This document shows, one piece after another, positions 47,842 to 59,889 of a stretch of 64,000 nt of DNA (within the stretch, counting starts at the first letter, position 1; each line of letters begins with the position of its first letter). The translations under genes were made by a program, and so were the position numbers. Under the pieces are notes generated by a model. The model was not told the origin of the DNA, searched no databases, and saw only the letters and a program-made list of their open reading frames with translations. The stretch is from Hirsutella rhossiliensis (taxonomy: Eukaryota > Ascomycota > Sordariomycetes > Hypocreales > Ophiocordycipitaceae): assembly GCF_020360975.1 (NCBI RefSeq), contig NW_025408667.1:5456001-5520000 (forward strand), read 5' to 3'.

Positions 47842-50115
47842 TTATTATAGCTTACTATTACTATATATAGGGTCCTTAAATCTTATTATATTATATTAGT
47901 TTATAGCCTTTTTTATAAATAGTATACCTTATTTTTTACTTAGTCCTTATTTATTTTATTTAAGTATTTTTCTTTAATTTATTATTAATATTATTTCTTT
48001 ATATTTTAATTATATAGTATTATATTAAGGCTTAAGAGACTAATTTCTTATAGCTAATTAAAGATTTCTTATTTCTTAATACTATATTATTTATATTATA
48101 CTACTTTATAGTTAATTATATACTATACTTTATAATTTTATATATTTTTATATTAATAGTTAAGTTTTTATTTAGCGTCTTTTTATTTTTTATATAGTAT
48201 TTCTATAATAATTTTTCCTTAGTTAAATATAGCTTATAACCTTTATATATATTACTAATAATATTTTAGTATATTTATAGATTTTATATATCTTTAAAAG
48301 ATATCTTATTAATAAACTATACTTATTATAGTATTTAAGTAGTATACTATAATTAGGTTTTAATAATATAACTTAGTTATTTAAGTAGTATTAATTAATT
48401 TTCTAATAGTTTAGTTTTATATATAAGTAAGGTTTTAAAAGTACTTATCCTTTAAACTTAACTAAGAAAGTATTATATTATACCTTTATTTAAAAGTATA
48501 TTATATAATCTAGGTAAGTATATAATATTTATAAAATATACTTATAGTACTTATAAGTTAATAGTATTTATAGATTATCTTTAAATTCTCTTTATAATTA
48601 CTAATCTTATTATAAAGCTATAAAGGGATTAACTATAGTAATAATATAATATAGTCTCCTTTATATAGTACTAGTTAGTATTAAATTAATATAGCTTATT
48701 AGTTTTCTAAAAGAATTTAAGGTATTTATTAAGATTTAATTTTAAGTATTTCTTTAAAATTTTTAATATATAAAGCGTATTCTTTAATTATAGTATTTTC
48801 CCTTAGTAGTAAGGGTAGTAGTATAAGTTTATTCTTATCTTTTATTTCTCTAAGTATTTCTTATTTTTAAAGCTTATATTATTAATACTTTATTATTTCT
48901 CTTTAAGTTATTATCTAAGTTTTATAAGTATAAGGGCTATATTTATATCTTCTTTACTATACTATATATAAACTACCTATTATTATTATAGATTTTTATT
49001 TTATATATCTTCTTAAAACTATTTATAATTTTTCTTAATTTAGTTTTAAGAAACTCTTTTAAAGTAAAGGTATTTTAGTTCTATAAATTTAACTTATTTT
49101 TATATTTTAAGATCCTTTTATTATATTATTATAAGGGTTTTCTTTAATAGCTTTAAGAACTATTTAGTACTATTCTTATTACTTAAGTATACTATATATT
49201 TATCGTTATAATATATAGTTTAACTAAGGCGTTTATACTTTAGTTCCTATTTATTAGTAGCGTTTAAGTATTTCTTACCTTTTTAGGCTAATACTTAGTG
49301 CGTTTTCTTCTCCTTATAAGGTTATTTATATTTTTAAAGTAATATCTAAGTTTTCTATAATTAAAATACTTTCCTTTACTTTTTTATATTATATTTAGGT
49401 CTATCTTACCTAGGTTAGTTATATAGGTATAAGTAATAAGAGTTTTATGCTTTTTTTATAATTAATATATTAGTTAAAGTTATTCTTATAAAAAGGGTTT
49501 TAGTTTACTTTTCCTTATTTCTTTTCTTAGTATCTTATATACTATCTATTATTATTTTATACTACTATAATAATATAGTTTAAGAAGTTATTAAGTTTAT
49601 TTTCCTTATAAAGCTTATCTTTAACTTCTTCTTTAAGCTTATTATAAAATCGTAATATAATAAGTTTATTATCTTAATTAAGCTTTAAGGTAACTTAATA
49701 GAACTTTATAGTATAATCTAATATTAAGATCCTTTATTAAAGTTCTTAAAGTTTCTATTTAGCTTCTTATTCCTTATTAGTTATTCTAAATACGTTTATA
49801 ATAGCTTCTTTAAATCCTTAGAAACTAATAAAGACTTTATCTTCTTATTATCCTATCGCGCTAGTTAGTTATTAAGAAAGTCCCTTATAATAAGTCTAAA
49901 CTAAGCGAGTACTATTATAAATAGATAATTTCCTATATAAAGTGCCTTTTTAACTAAGTCTAAGAGTTTAGTAAGGTAAAACTAATAGTAGGCCTTAAGT
50001 TAAGTAAGAAAGTCTTATAATATACTATAAGTACCGTTAAATAGTCCTAGCTATTTTAGTTTAACTACTTTTTTAAGGTCCTTAACTTATTTATTACCTC
50101 CTTTATTTTTAAGTA
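47842..50115 (-). pseudogene. Gypsy-II gag and gag-pol linker
   Basis: On the minus strand a Ty3/gypsy capsid is recognisable: FLLNLRPTISF-like (about 49960-50000), then an RLRxLRQxGSAAxYxxEFQ-like block (about 49700-49800). A LKEEVKDKLYKE-type block follows (about 49595-49630). The first zinc knuckle reads KGKYFNYRKLRYYLKN at about 49340-49385, with CFNCGKLGH mutated so that Cys and His read as Tyr. About 1.4 kb of further open but unrecognised sequence leads to the LINE A-3 insertion, after which protease follows at 34050. The N-terminal part is cut by a solo LTR. The protein would form the particle shell; this copy is dead. Confidence 0.8.
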
Positions 50116-50120
50116 ACTAT

Positions 50121-50605
50121 TCTCGCGAAGAGAGATACGAGAAGTATATAAAAATACACGAAGGTAAAATTAGAAGTAAGGGGTCGGATAGGCAGGGCAG
50201 AGAGATTTAATTCTTACGGGAGCAGCAATTACGGCAGGGGAGTAATTATTATATTACCTTAATTATCCTTCTTTCCTCTATCTAACGCCCCCTTTTATAC
50301 CTATCTAGCACCTTAATTAATAAAGAAGATCCTACTTAAAGAAGCTACTAATATCCTTTCGACTACTAAGCTTTTTACCGGGTTTTCCCCTCTTTTCTAG
50401 CCGTTGCCGGTATATCCGTCTTATCTTTCGCTACCTCTATAGGAAGCTATCGCTACTTCTACTTCCCCTTATGCCCCCACCCTCCTTTCTATACCTCTTT
50501 TTAGCTCCTTCTTCCTTCTTCTATACTAGGTGTTTTTAGCTTCCTTAGTCCCTCTTACTAAAAGATATCTCCGAGAACTACGAAACTAGGCTACGCTTCG
50601 CGATA
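50121..50605 (-). repeat. Solo copia LTR (485 bp), least mutated copy
   Basis: Orientation as in Copia-1. Termini TCTCGCGAAG and CTTCGCGATA, flanked by ACTAT (50116-50120) and ACTAC (50606-50610), a 5-bp duplication with one C/T change. It keeps CA and TG where other copies have TA (for example AATACACGAAGG, GGGAGCAGCAATTACGG, CTTATGCCCCCACC), so it is the copy closest to the ancestral LTR. No internal copia sequence is attached; it probably formed by LTR-LTR recombination. Confidence 0.9.
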
Positions 50606-50610
50606 ACTAC

Positions 50611-50763
50611 ACCTTATATTAAAGGGTAATAATCTCGTATATTATATCCTAAGGCGATATAGTAGCTTTAAAGTTATTTAATCTAGCTTACTATATAAGT
50701 ATATTAATAGTTATAATATTACTTAAAGTAATATAGTATTATACTAAATAAGAGCTTTTAATA
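50611..50763 (-). other. Gypsy-II 5' remnant between solo LTR and Gypsy-I-2
   Basis: About 150 bp that continues Gypsy-II upstream of the capsid after removal of the solo LTR. On the minus strand it is open in one frame for most of its length, but no motif is recognised. It ends where the Gypsy-I LTR begins. Confidence 0.45.
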
Positions 50764-51040
50764 TATAATAACTAGTATTATTCCTATTAAAGGGTTTATA
50801 TTAATAGATATAATAAAGCATAGTCTAATTAAGAATAAGTATACTATATTAGTAATAAGTTAGAAGTTATAGACTATAAACTATAACTAAGTAATTAAGT
50901 AATTAAAATTAAAGATAAGATTATAATAAAGATTATAATAATTATATTAAAAGCTAGAAAGCTATTTATTTAAAAGAGTAAAAGTAAGTAGCTATATATA
51001 CTTATAAAGACTATCCTTAGGTTATAAGCCTAGCTATAAT
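50764..51040 (-). repeat. Gypsy-I-2 3' LTR, 5'-truncated
   Basis: Reverse complement of 20990-21282. The match stops at about 51035 in the middle of the LTR, and different sequence leads on to the RNase H region. A deletion therefore removed the integrase and the first part of this LTR. Confidence 0.75.
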
Positions 51041-53300
51041 CCTTAATATTAAATTATATAAAGTATAGTAATCTTATTAATCTTAAATTACTTAGATCTT
51101 TACGATCCCTTTAATCCTATATTTATTAGATAGTTAAGCGACTATTTATCCGTTAAACTATATTATATACTTAACGCGGTTAACTATTAGCGGCCTAGTA
51201 GCTATAGTTATAATACCTTTAAAGGTACTATAATATAACCCTTTTATAGTAGTAGTCTATTTAAGTATATTAACTAAAAACCCTTTCCTTTTAAGAAGTC
51301 TTTAGTCTTTTTTAGCTTACTAACTACTATATTAACTAACTAAGTATATTTTAATAACTTTAGTAATAGTTCTAGAACTTTTACTAGGTTTAATTTACCT
51401 ATATAATACTTAATCGTAATATTAAATAGTATTAAATATATATACTATCTTACTTACCTCTTATTTAAGGAGGTCTAGTATATAGATATCTAAAGGTTAT
51501 AATAGTCTAATTATACCTTTACTTTATACGCTACCCTTTTAATATAATATTACTAGTATTTAAATAACTTAATAATAGTAAATAGTTCTTAGTTTAAAAT
51601 ACTATAAATAAGTTTAGCTTTAATAAACTTCCTTAACTAAAATATAATTAAATAGTAATACTCTTTATTTTTAAGTTAAGAGATAATCCTTATTATCGCG
51701 AATTATAATATATTTATTTTAATATAAATACGTTTTTCTTAATTATAATATTAAAGGAGTAAGGCTCCTTAAAAAGTATCCTTAAGAGCTTAAAACGCTA
51801 CCCTTTTAATAAGGTTTAGCTCTATACTCCCCAGCTCTTTCTTATTCTTACTCCTTTTTAATAATATAGTTAAGGGCGCTATAACTCTTAAGTACCTATA
51901 TATAAATCGTTAGTAAAAATTATAAAACTTAAGGAAAACCTAAATATTATAGTAGGTTATAGGTTTAGGCTATTAAGCTATTACCTTTACCTATTAAAGG
52001 TCTATTAAAGGTCTATTAATATCCTATTAATAAATAAAATAAACTTAAAGAATATAACTAATTATTAATAAAAGATATACTTTAATAGTTTTATATAAAG
52101 CGTTATAGCCCTTAGCTTTTCTATTACTTATTTTAAGTATTTAGTATATTCTTCTTTTATCTTAAAGTATATAAGGATATTATTAAGTTAAACTATATAG
52201 ATTATATCTATAAGCCCCTTAAGCGCTTAATAAATTTAGCTTTAAAATATAGCTAGTATATTAGTAAGTTTAAAGGGTATTAATAGGTATCTAAAATATT
52301 TATAGTACGTTTAAAAAGCGGTTTTTTATTTATTTCCTTCCTAAATTTAAATATATTAATATATATTCTATATATTAATCTTAGAAAAATACTTAGCTCT
52401 TTAATAAAGGTTAATAGTCTTTAAAATAAGGGGTAAAAGGTACTAATTCTTTTATATAACCTAATTAAGTCCTTAGTAGTATATATATAGCTATAAAGTA
52501 ATATCTTTCTTTAAAACGAAAAGGATAAGCGCCTTAGCTAGGCTTTTTAACTCTTAGATTATTTTCCTTTTTATCGCGTCTTAGATCTAGTTACGTAATA
52601 CTTAGTTCCCTTTATAATAAAGGGTAAATTAGTTTATAAGGGGGTTTTATATTAAGGATTAAATTAATTTAGTAATTTATTCCTTTTTTAGCTAGTAATT
52701 AGTTAGATTTACTAGCTAAGAAAGTATCTTTAAACTAATAAATAGTTAGTAGGATTTTAGCTTATTCTTTCTATAAAATCCTTTTATTTTTATCTTTATT
52801 TAATATTAAGATTAGCTTTAAATTAAGCGCTATTATATATACCCTTACCTTATTTTTATATTCTTATAGCAATCTATAAGGGTTTTATAGGGTTTTACTA
52901 CTTAGTTAATACTTAAACTATTACTATTATTTTAATAGGATAATATAAATACGTTTATCTTTTAAGGTAGTAACTAATAAAAGGATTAGTATTTAATTAT
53001 TTAGTATTAACTTATTAGTACTAATATAAAATTAAGTAATTATCTTTTTATTAACTCTTATATTTATTATTTAAAGCGGTATTAACTATACTTTATACTC
53101 CCTTACCTTATTATTACTAAGCCCTAATAACTTAAGGTATAATAGCGCTACTTATAGTAATCCCTACTATTAAATAAAGTATTTATTTATAAGGTTAATA
53201 GTACTATAAGTATCTAAGTATATAAGGACCTTAATAGGTTTTTACCTTAATATCGTTATAAGAGTTTTAAGTAACTATCTTATATATATTAAGTTTATTA
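51041..53300 (-). pseudogene. Gypsy-I-2 protease, RT and RNase H
   Basis: Read on the minus strand from right to left. The protease block resembles LIDSGATxNLINxxFI at about 53160-53225. The RT catalytic box gives VQLNNILIYSK (VYLDDILIYSK) at about 52160-52190, followed by LEKLRAxxLYxKLSKCxF. RNase H reads ELFTIIKLFKYWRHYLxxxxxxVKVxSDHxNL at about 51500-51640, then the RQVRxxIYLxxFNxTxKYxxGKLN block at about 51400-51450. Integrase is missing: sequence beyond 51300 has no recognisable motif and then joins the truncated LTR. It complements Gypsy-I-1, which keeps integrase but lost RT. Confidence 0.82.
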
Positions 53301-55400
53301 AAGAAGATATATTTACCTTAATATCTTACTTTTTTTATAGTTTATAGTATTAAATTTAATAGTCTTTACTAAGGTCTTTACTTTTAGAATATTAGTATAT
53401 TTTATAGATAAGTATCTTAGCTTATTTTATTAGAAATATATAATTCTTAGTTAAGTAAAAGATCCTTTTCTTCGATAACGTCCCTTAGTTTAGCCTTTAA
53501 TAAGTTTATTACTAGCGTACTAGTTATTAGTTAAATTATTAGTAATTCCTTAACGATTTACCCTAGCTTATTAGCCTTTTTAATTCCTTCTTTTATATAT
53601 ATTACTTTAAGGTATAATACTATTTTTATTCTTAGTTCCTTTAAAGGTAAAAGTAATACTAATATATTACCTCTTATTAATAATAGTATCTTAATATTAT
53701 TAAGTAACTTATATAAGCTTATTTTATTAATAAGTATAATATATATTAAATAAAGGTTAATTTGGTCTTAAAGTTATAGCTTTAGCTTAGTAAAAGAATA
53801 TAAGAGTATATACCTTTCTTAATAAGCGTTTAAAATACTTCTTTAAGGAGTTAAGGTATAAGCTAAACTTTAAGGGGGATTAGCCTTCTTATTAATAAGC
53901 CTCCTTTAATTATATCGCTAATAGTATCTCTTTATTTATAGTATCTTTAATTAAAATAAGTATTTATTTTTAAAGTATACTTAATCTATATTATATTTAA
54001 TTTAGTTAATCGGCGTTTACTCTTTAAGGTATTAGCGCTATCTTACTTTATAGTCGCTATATATATAATCTATTATATAGAGGATCTTTATTTTATCGTA
54101 ATAAAAACCTTTAGGCGCTACCTTAAAGGCGTCCTTTAAATCGTAAGTCTAGTTTAAACGTTTCTATATATTAATAAGTTAAGATAATTAAGCGATATTC
54201 TTAATCGTAACCTCGCTACCGCGACTACTATTTAATTTAAGGGAGTAGGACTATCGACGCTTTCTTAAATAAATTATAATAGTACTAGCGCGTTTAGTAA
54301 CTTCCTCTTTTAATTATATAATACGATCTTATAGGCGTTTTATCTCTTCTAGCTCCTTAATATATACTTATAGAGCTATAAGCCTTTCTTTATAAGATAG
54401 TTAGCTTATACTTATAAGTAGTAATATCTTTAATATAGTTATAACGCTATTTATAGTAAGAGTCTATTTTAAGGATATATCTTTTTATTTTTTATCTCTT
54501 AAGTAGATACTTAATATATATAATAAAGAGGCCTCGACTAGTTAACTATTATATCGCGCTATAAGAGCGTTATATAGTCTTCTCTAAGTAGCTATCTTTA
54601 CTAAGTAATTAAAAAGGGAAGCTTTAGAAATTATAAGGGAATATATTTTATAGTATAATTAGTTAAGTAATAGAGATAGCTAAAGGTACTACGCTATATA
54701 TATTATATTCTCCTTATTAAAAGACTAAAGCTTATAAGAAGGATATTTCTTCTTTTTAGTTAAAGTAGTAAGTAGTCTATAACTCGCGAGTAAGGTAGGA
54801 ATAATTCCTTATTAATACCCTACTAATATATTAATACTATATACTTAAGCGCTTTATTAGCTTATACTTCTTAGTAGCGCTCTTATAGTATCCTCGTTAG
54901 TAAGAGCGTCCTTATTAAGGATTATATCGCCCTATAATACTAGTAAGTAAAGTATTTCTTTAACTTAGTTTAGATATTAACTAAGTAAAAAACTAGATTA
55001 CTTTTAATTAATATAAAGATTAATTTATTTCTTATAGTTACTACTTAGTACTTATTACCTACTTTTAATTTTATAAGAGTCTTTAGTAATTATAGTAGCT
55101 TTTTCTTCTTTATTTATATTTATTTAGGTTATAAAAGACTAGACTTTCTTTCTTAATTATATAATAGCTTAATATATTATATTCTTAGCCTTTCTAAAGA
55201 CTTCCTTATTATTAGTTATCTTAGTAACGTAATCGCGCGCTTTCTTTATATTTATATTTATTAATAAGGTATCTTTTACCTTTTTTTTAAAGGTATAGTA
55301 AGCGAACGGCCTATTATAAATTAGTATAAAGATTAGTATAAAGTAAAGAGGAGTCTTTAAGAACTCTTATTATATCGCCGTTGCCCTTAATTATTTATAG
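53301..55400 (-). pseudogene. Gypsy-I-2 gag (probable)
   Basis: Upstream of the protease on the minus strand. Long, mostly open frames with TAA and TAG stops include a block DLKDAFKVAPKGFYYDKIKILY (about 54080-54150). A block LRIKIVLYLKVIYIKEGIKKANKLGQIVKEL also appears (about 53530-53640). Position directly before the protease and the length support a capsid gene. I do not recognise specific capsid motifs with certainty. The right boundary is arbitrary. Confidence 0.55.
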
Positions 55401-57840
55401 AAAAGAGAGCTAAGAAATATAATATTTTTAAAATTATTAGCTAGTATATTATATAAAATATAAAGAGATATTACTTACTATTTAATATATAGTATTAATA
55501 TACGTATTAAAAGTAAAATAAAAATTCCTAACGCTAAATAAAGACTAAATCTTTACTTTATACTAACTTACTTTTTACTAGAAATCGATTAAGTTAATAA
55601 ATCTTTATAACTAAATAACTATATTTTAATTAGCTAAGAGGCTTATTACTACTAGCTTATATTATTATAACCTTTCCTTTTTTTCTTTCTTTAATAAATA
55701 TATACTTATTTATAGCCGCTAAGCCTTTAAGGTTTATACGCTATTTATATATAAATAGCCTTATATTAATATACTAATTATTTATAGTAATCTTACTTTT
55801 AGTCTTATAGTACGCGGCTAGTTTTTTAGCTAGCTACCTAGTAGAAAGACTTTTCTTAGCTAGAATATAAATACTAGCGGAAAAACTAGTAGTAAAGCTA
55901 AGGGGAAATTAGTTAAGCTAGTAAGTATTATTAAGTATAAATAAAGATTTAAGCTAGGTAATAAGTCTTTATTTATCTTTTCTTACTTAAACGTAATAAG
56001 ACTTAAGTATATTTCTTTCTTAGCTTATCTATTAATTTTAATATTAGCTATTACTTTACGTAAAATTCAGAATTCTAGTAAATTCCTAATTTACTTATCC
56101 CTTATACCTTATTCGCCCGCTTTATTTAAGAGGTTATATAAGATATTTCTCTAAGCCTTTATATTTAAAAGGTAGTATTAGTAGCTATCTAAGAGTTAGT
56201 AAAAAGTATACTAGCTACTATATTCTAAGGTAAGTTAATATAATTATTATACTAATTATTATATTAACTAGCGATTATAAATAGTAATAAGATAGCTAGC
56301 TATTATAGCTAAATAAGTTATAATTTAATAAAAAGATATTATTACTCTTAAGGATATTATTAATATCCTTAGGAAATAAGACTAATCTTTCTTAGTTTAA
56401 AATAAAGCTAGTATATATACTTTATTAGAAGTTATTATATTAATTATTTATACTAACCTTTTTCCTTTAGTATATAATTCTACCTCTTAGTATAACTTTT
56501 TTAATTTATAAAGAGTTAGAAAATAAAAGCTTTTATAAAGTATACGATTAATAAAGATTAAAAAAGTATATACTTATAAAGATTAAGCTTAAAGAGATAA
56601 TTTTAATATAAAGTAAAAGTAGTTAAAGGAGTAATAATAATTAAAGGTATAGTAAAAGAAGAAAACTAATATTATAAAGATTAATAGTAAAGGGAGTAAA
56701 AATAAAGATAATTTTAATTATAAATAGCCTTAAACGATTAAAAAGACTTATAAAGTCCCCTTAAATAATAAGGCTAATAAGGATAAAATATTTAAAGAAT
56801 TACTATAATTATTAAGTATAAAAGAGCCTATAATAACTATAGATAGGCTTAAGCTTATCTTAGCTAGCGAGAAGTATAAGGGTAAAAAGTTAAAAGTAAA
56901 AAAAGCTAAAAATATCCTAGTTCTAAGTTAAAGATAAGGAGATAATTTATATAATTAATTAGTACTAGACTTTTAGTTCTTTAATCTCTATAAACTCGCT
57001 TAACTAAAAGTAACTTTAAATAAGAATCTACTAAGTTAATTTAAGCTAGTCTAAGTACTTAGCTTTACCTAAGGTATATATTAATAACCTATAAATAAAT
57101 ATAGTCTTTTATCTTAAAACCTATTTCTACTTATAGACTAAACTAAAAAAATAAAGCGGCCTATAGGTAGCTATAGGCGCTTACTTTTAAAGTCTAGTCT
57201 AAGAAATAATAGTAAATACTAAGTTACTTATTATAATTTTTAAGCTAAAGTATTTTATTTATATAGCTTAATAATACTTACCGGCGGGCGCGTATAGTTT
57301 CTAATATATAGATAAGGTTTTAATAAACTGCCTAGTAACTAGCTTAAGTCTATTATAGCTATATAAAGCTAGAACTCCGCGGTCTATATTAAAACTAGCC
57401 TTATTATAACTTCTATATCCTTAAGAGGATATTAATAGAGTCGCTTATCCTCGCTATATAGTAGTTAAAGAATATAGCTTTAATCTTAACTAGGTAAACG
57501 GTAGTATATATCGTAGGAAGTAATCGTATTATAGAAGGTATAAGTTTTACGCTTTACTTTAACTCGCGCTAAGTCTAGTAATAATAGTAGCTACTAGTCT
57601 ATTAAATCTACTTTATAATACTCTTACTATTAGCCTTATTAAGGGTAGTAAATAATCCGCTATAAGGTTTATATATTACTATAATAGGTATATTCTATTA
57701 TATTAGTATCGTTACTCTTAGAATATAACCTAAACTATATAACTAATAACTTATACTATAAGAAAACTTTAATATAAGAAGCTAGAGTAAGAGGCGCGAT
57801 ATAAGAAGGCTCTTATTAATTTATAGGATCTAAGTACTAT
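55401..57840. other. Unassigned degraded sequence
   Basis: About 2.4 kb of AT-rich, CA/TG-poor sequence between the Gypsy-I-2 gag and the LINE B fragment. It should contain the Gypsy-I-2 5' LTR if that is present, but I find no match to the 20792-21282 LTR. Both strands show open stretches: + strand near 56760-56930 with Lys-rich codons, minus strand near 57280-57700. A slightly GC-richer patch with GGCGGGCGCG lies at 57285. I see no known motif. Confidence 0.5.
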
Positions 57841-57844
57841 ATAT

Positions 57845-59738
57845 TAAAAGGGGATATAACTATATAAAAGGCTAAGGGCTATAGTCTAAAGTCTTTTAGG
57901 CTAGCTAAGCTAGCTAATAAGTATTAGTACTACTTCTTAGCTAAGGGCTTAAGGGCCTATAAAGGCTCCTAGCTAGCTTTCCTTCTTTCTAAGTTATAAT
58001 TAAGCTTTATAATAGCTACTAGGCCTTTAAGAAGGTAAAAAGGCTATATATAAGGCTTTATATAGCTTAAGGCTATTATATTAAAGCTTATATTAGTAAG
58101 ATTATTTTATATAGCTAGGTTATAGGCTTACCTTATAAGGTAACTAAGTAAAAGGTATAGGGTTTAAAGGGTATAAGAAAGGTATACCCTTTTAAATTAT
58201 ACCTTTAATAGTAGTAGGGCTGCTTTAGCTTTTAAGGCCTTAATAAAGGATCCTTTAAAGGCCCTTTAAACCTTTAAAAGAGCTTAGTTTTAAAGCTTTT
58301 AAAAAAGCTTTATAAGGCTCTTAAAGGTCTTAGGCCCCTTATACTAAAGCTAGGCCTTATAGTTTACTATAAAGGTTATATAGGCTTAATAAAGCTACTT
58401 AAAAGCTTTAAATAATAAGCTTTTTATATAAAACTAAGATAGCCTTTTAAAGGCAGCTTATATAAAAGCTACCTTCCTTTTAATATATTATTTAAATAAG
58501 AGCTTAGAATTAAAGAAGGCCCTTAGCTACTATACCCAGGGCTTTCCTTTAAAAAATAAGCCTTTTATTATTATACCCTTTAAAATAAGCTACCTTTATT
58601 TATTAAAGTAAATAAGCTATATTTTAAAAGGGTTAAAATAAACCCCTTAGTCCTTAGCTTATTTAAATAAGTTAGTAGCTATAGCTTCTAGCTACTAAAC
58701 GTTCTTCTTAGCTATAGTTAATATTATAAAGATACTAAAGTTATCTATATAAGATAGCTACTACCCCTTAGCCGCTAGTATCCCCTTTATATATAAGAGG
58801 AATAAAATAAAGCTTTTAAGGGTTAAATATACCCCTTAAAAGCTAACTAGATCTTCCTTTTAGTAAGGAAGTAGTTTATTTAGCTTATAAGGGCTTTAAG
58901 AAGTTTTATATCTCTTAGGACTCTTATTAGCTATTTCTTTAATATAAAGTTAAAGGCGCCCTTTATATTTAATAAGAGGGTACTAGTAATCGCCTTCTTA
59001 TTAAACTCTTACTTCTTTTAAATATAGTATAAAAAAAGGAAGGCTATATTTATAGCTAACCGCTATTTTTATCCCTTTATCTATCTAGGGTTTAAAAGCT
59101 TAGCTATATAAGCTAAATAGCTTAGCTAAGTAGTATATAGCTTTTTAAGGACCTTTTCTAAGTAGTTAAGTAGACTTATAACCTTATAAGCTTTAAATAT
59201 AGTATAAGTTTACTTATTTTACTTAGAAAGTATAATTCTTATAGCTTCCTTTTATACTTAAAAGTAATATCCTTAGTTAAATAAAGCTTTATAGGCTTTA
59301 TTAAAGACTATAAGAATAGCCTTATATATATATTAAATAAGGAGGAAGCTAAGGGAGTCTAAGCTAAGGACTTTCTTATTAAAAGAGCTAAAAATAGCCC
59401 TCTTAATCTTAGGGTCCTTTAGCTTTAGCTAGTCTTACTTAGCTATACCCTTACTACTTATATAGCTTAGAGGCCCTTCTTTTTCTAGGCTTTAAAGGGG
59501 GCTAAGAAGGGGCTAGGGCTAGGGTTAGGAAAAAGGTTATTAAGAAGGCCTTATATTTTTCTACAATAGTATTAGCTTTTACCTCTATCCCTTTTTTTAT
59601 ATAAGAGATACTAAGAAAGGTAGGGTTAGCTTTAACCTTAGTATAAAAAAAAGCTATAAAAATATCCTTTCTTATTACCTTTATTAAAAAGCTCTCTTAT
59701 TATTACTTTTTAATAGCTTTAATAGTATACTTAAATCT
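57845..59738 (-). pseudogene. LINE B-2 fragment (RT to RNase H start)
   Basis: Reverse-strand copy of about 43640-45690 of LINE B-1. It includes the linker after the endonuclease (about 59700-59738), the RT with a YIDNFS-like catalytic box at about 58755-58775, and the thumb. At 57850-57970 it holds the region just before RNase H, with a small deletion relative to LINE B-1. Both ends are missing: on the right a LINE A 3' end follows, on the left it fades into unassigned sequence. Highly mutated. Confidence 0.82.
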
Positions 59739-59889
59739 ACTTTAGGCCTTTATTAAAATTATACTAGTAACCTATCTAAAGGTATTTAAAACTTTAGCGT
59801 TAAATAAAAGGGAAAAACTAAAGGTCTTAAAGGAAAGCCCTCCCTTCCTTTATAGCTAGTCCGCCGTTATATAAGGTTACGGTTATAAT
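59739..59889 (-). other. LINE A-4 3' end
   Basis: Matches the last ~150 bp of LINE A (compare 34064-34205), tail on the left, so it reads on the minus strand. It was inserted into LINE B-2 and is itself interrupted by Copia-4. The rest of the LINE would lie beyond Copia-4, outside the window. Only a short TAA-like tail (ATTAAAATTAT) is left. Confidence 0.75.

Noticed and set aside
50764..51040. Gypsy LTR here as the 5' LTR of Gypsy-II
   Set aside because: Its sequence matches the 3' LTR of Gypsy-I-1. It lies downstream of a pol whose protease matches the Gypsy-I-1 protease piece at 12503. It is better read as the 3' LTR of Gypsy-I-2 with the integrase deleted.
12362..59889. CRISPR-like array or satellite from the repeated ~150-bp block (12362, 21669, 34064, 59739)
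   Set aside because: The copies are tens of kilobases apart and each is the 3' end of a LINE A copy.
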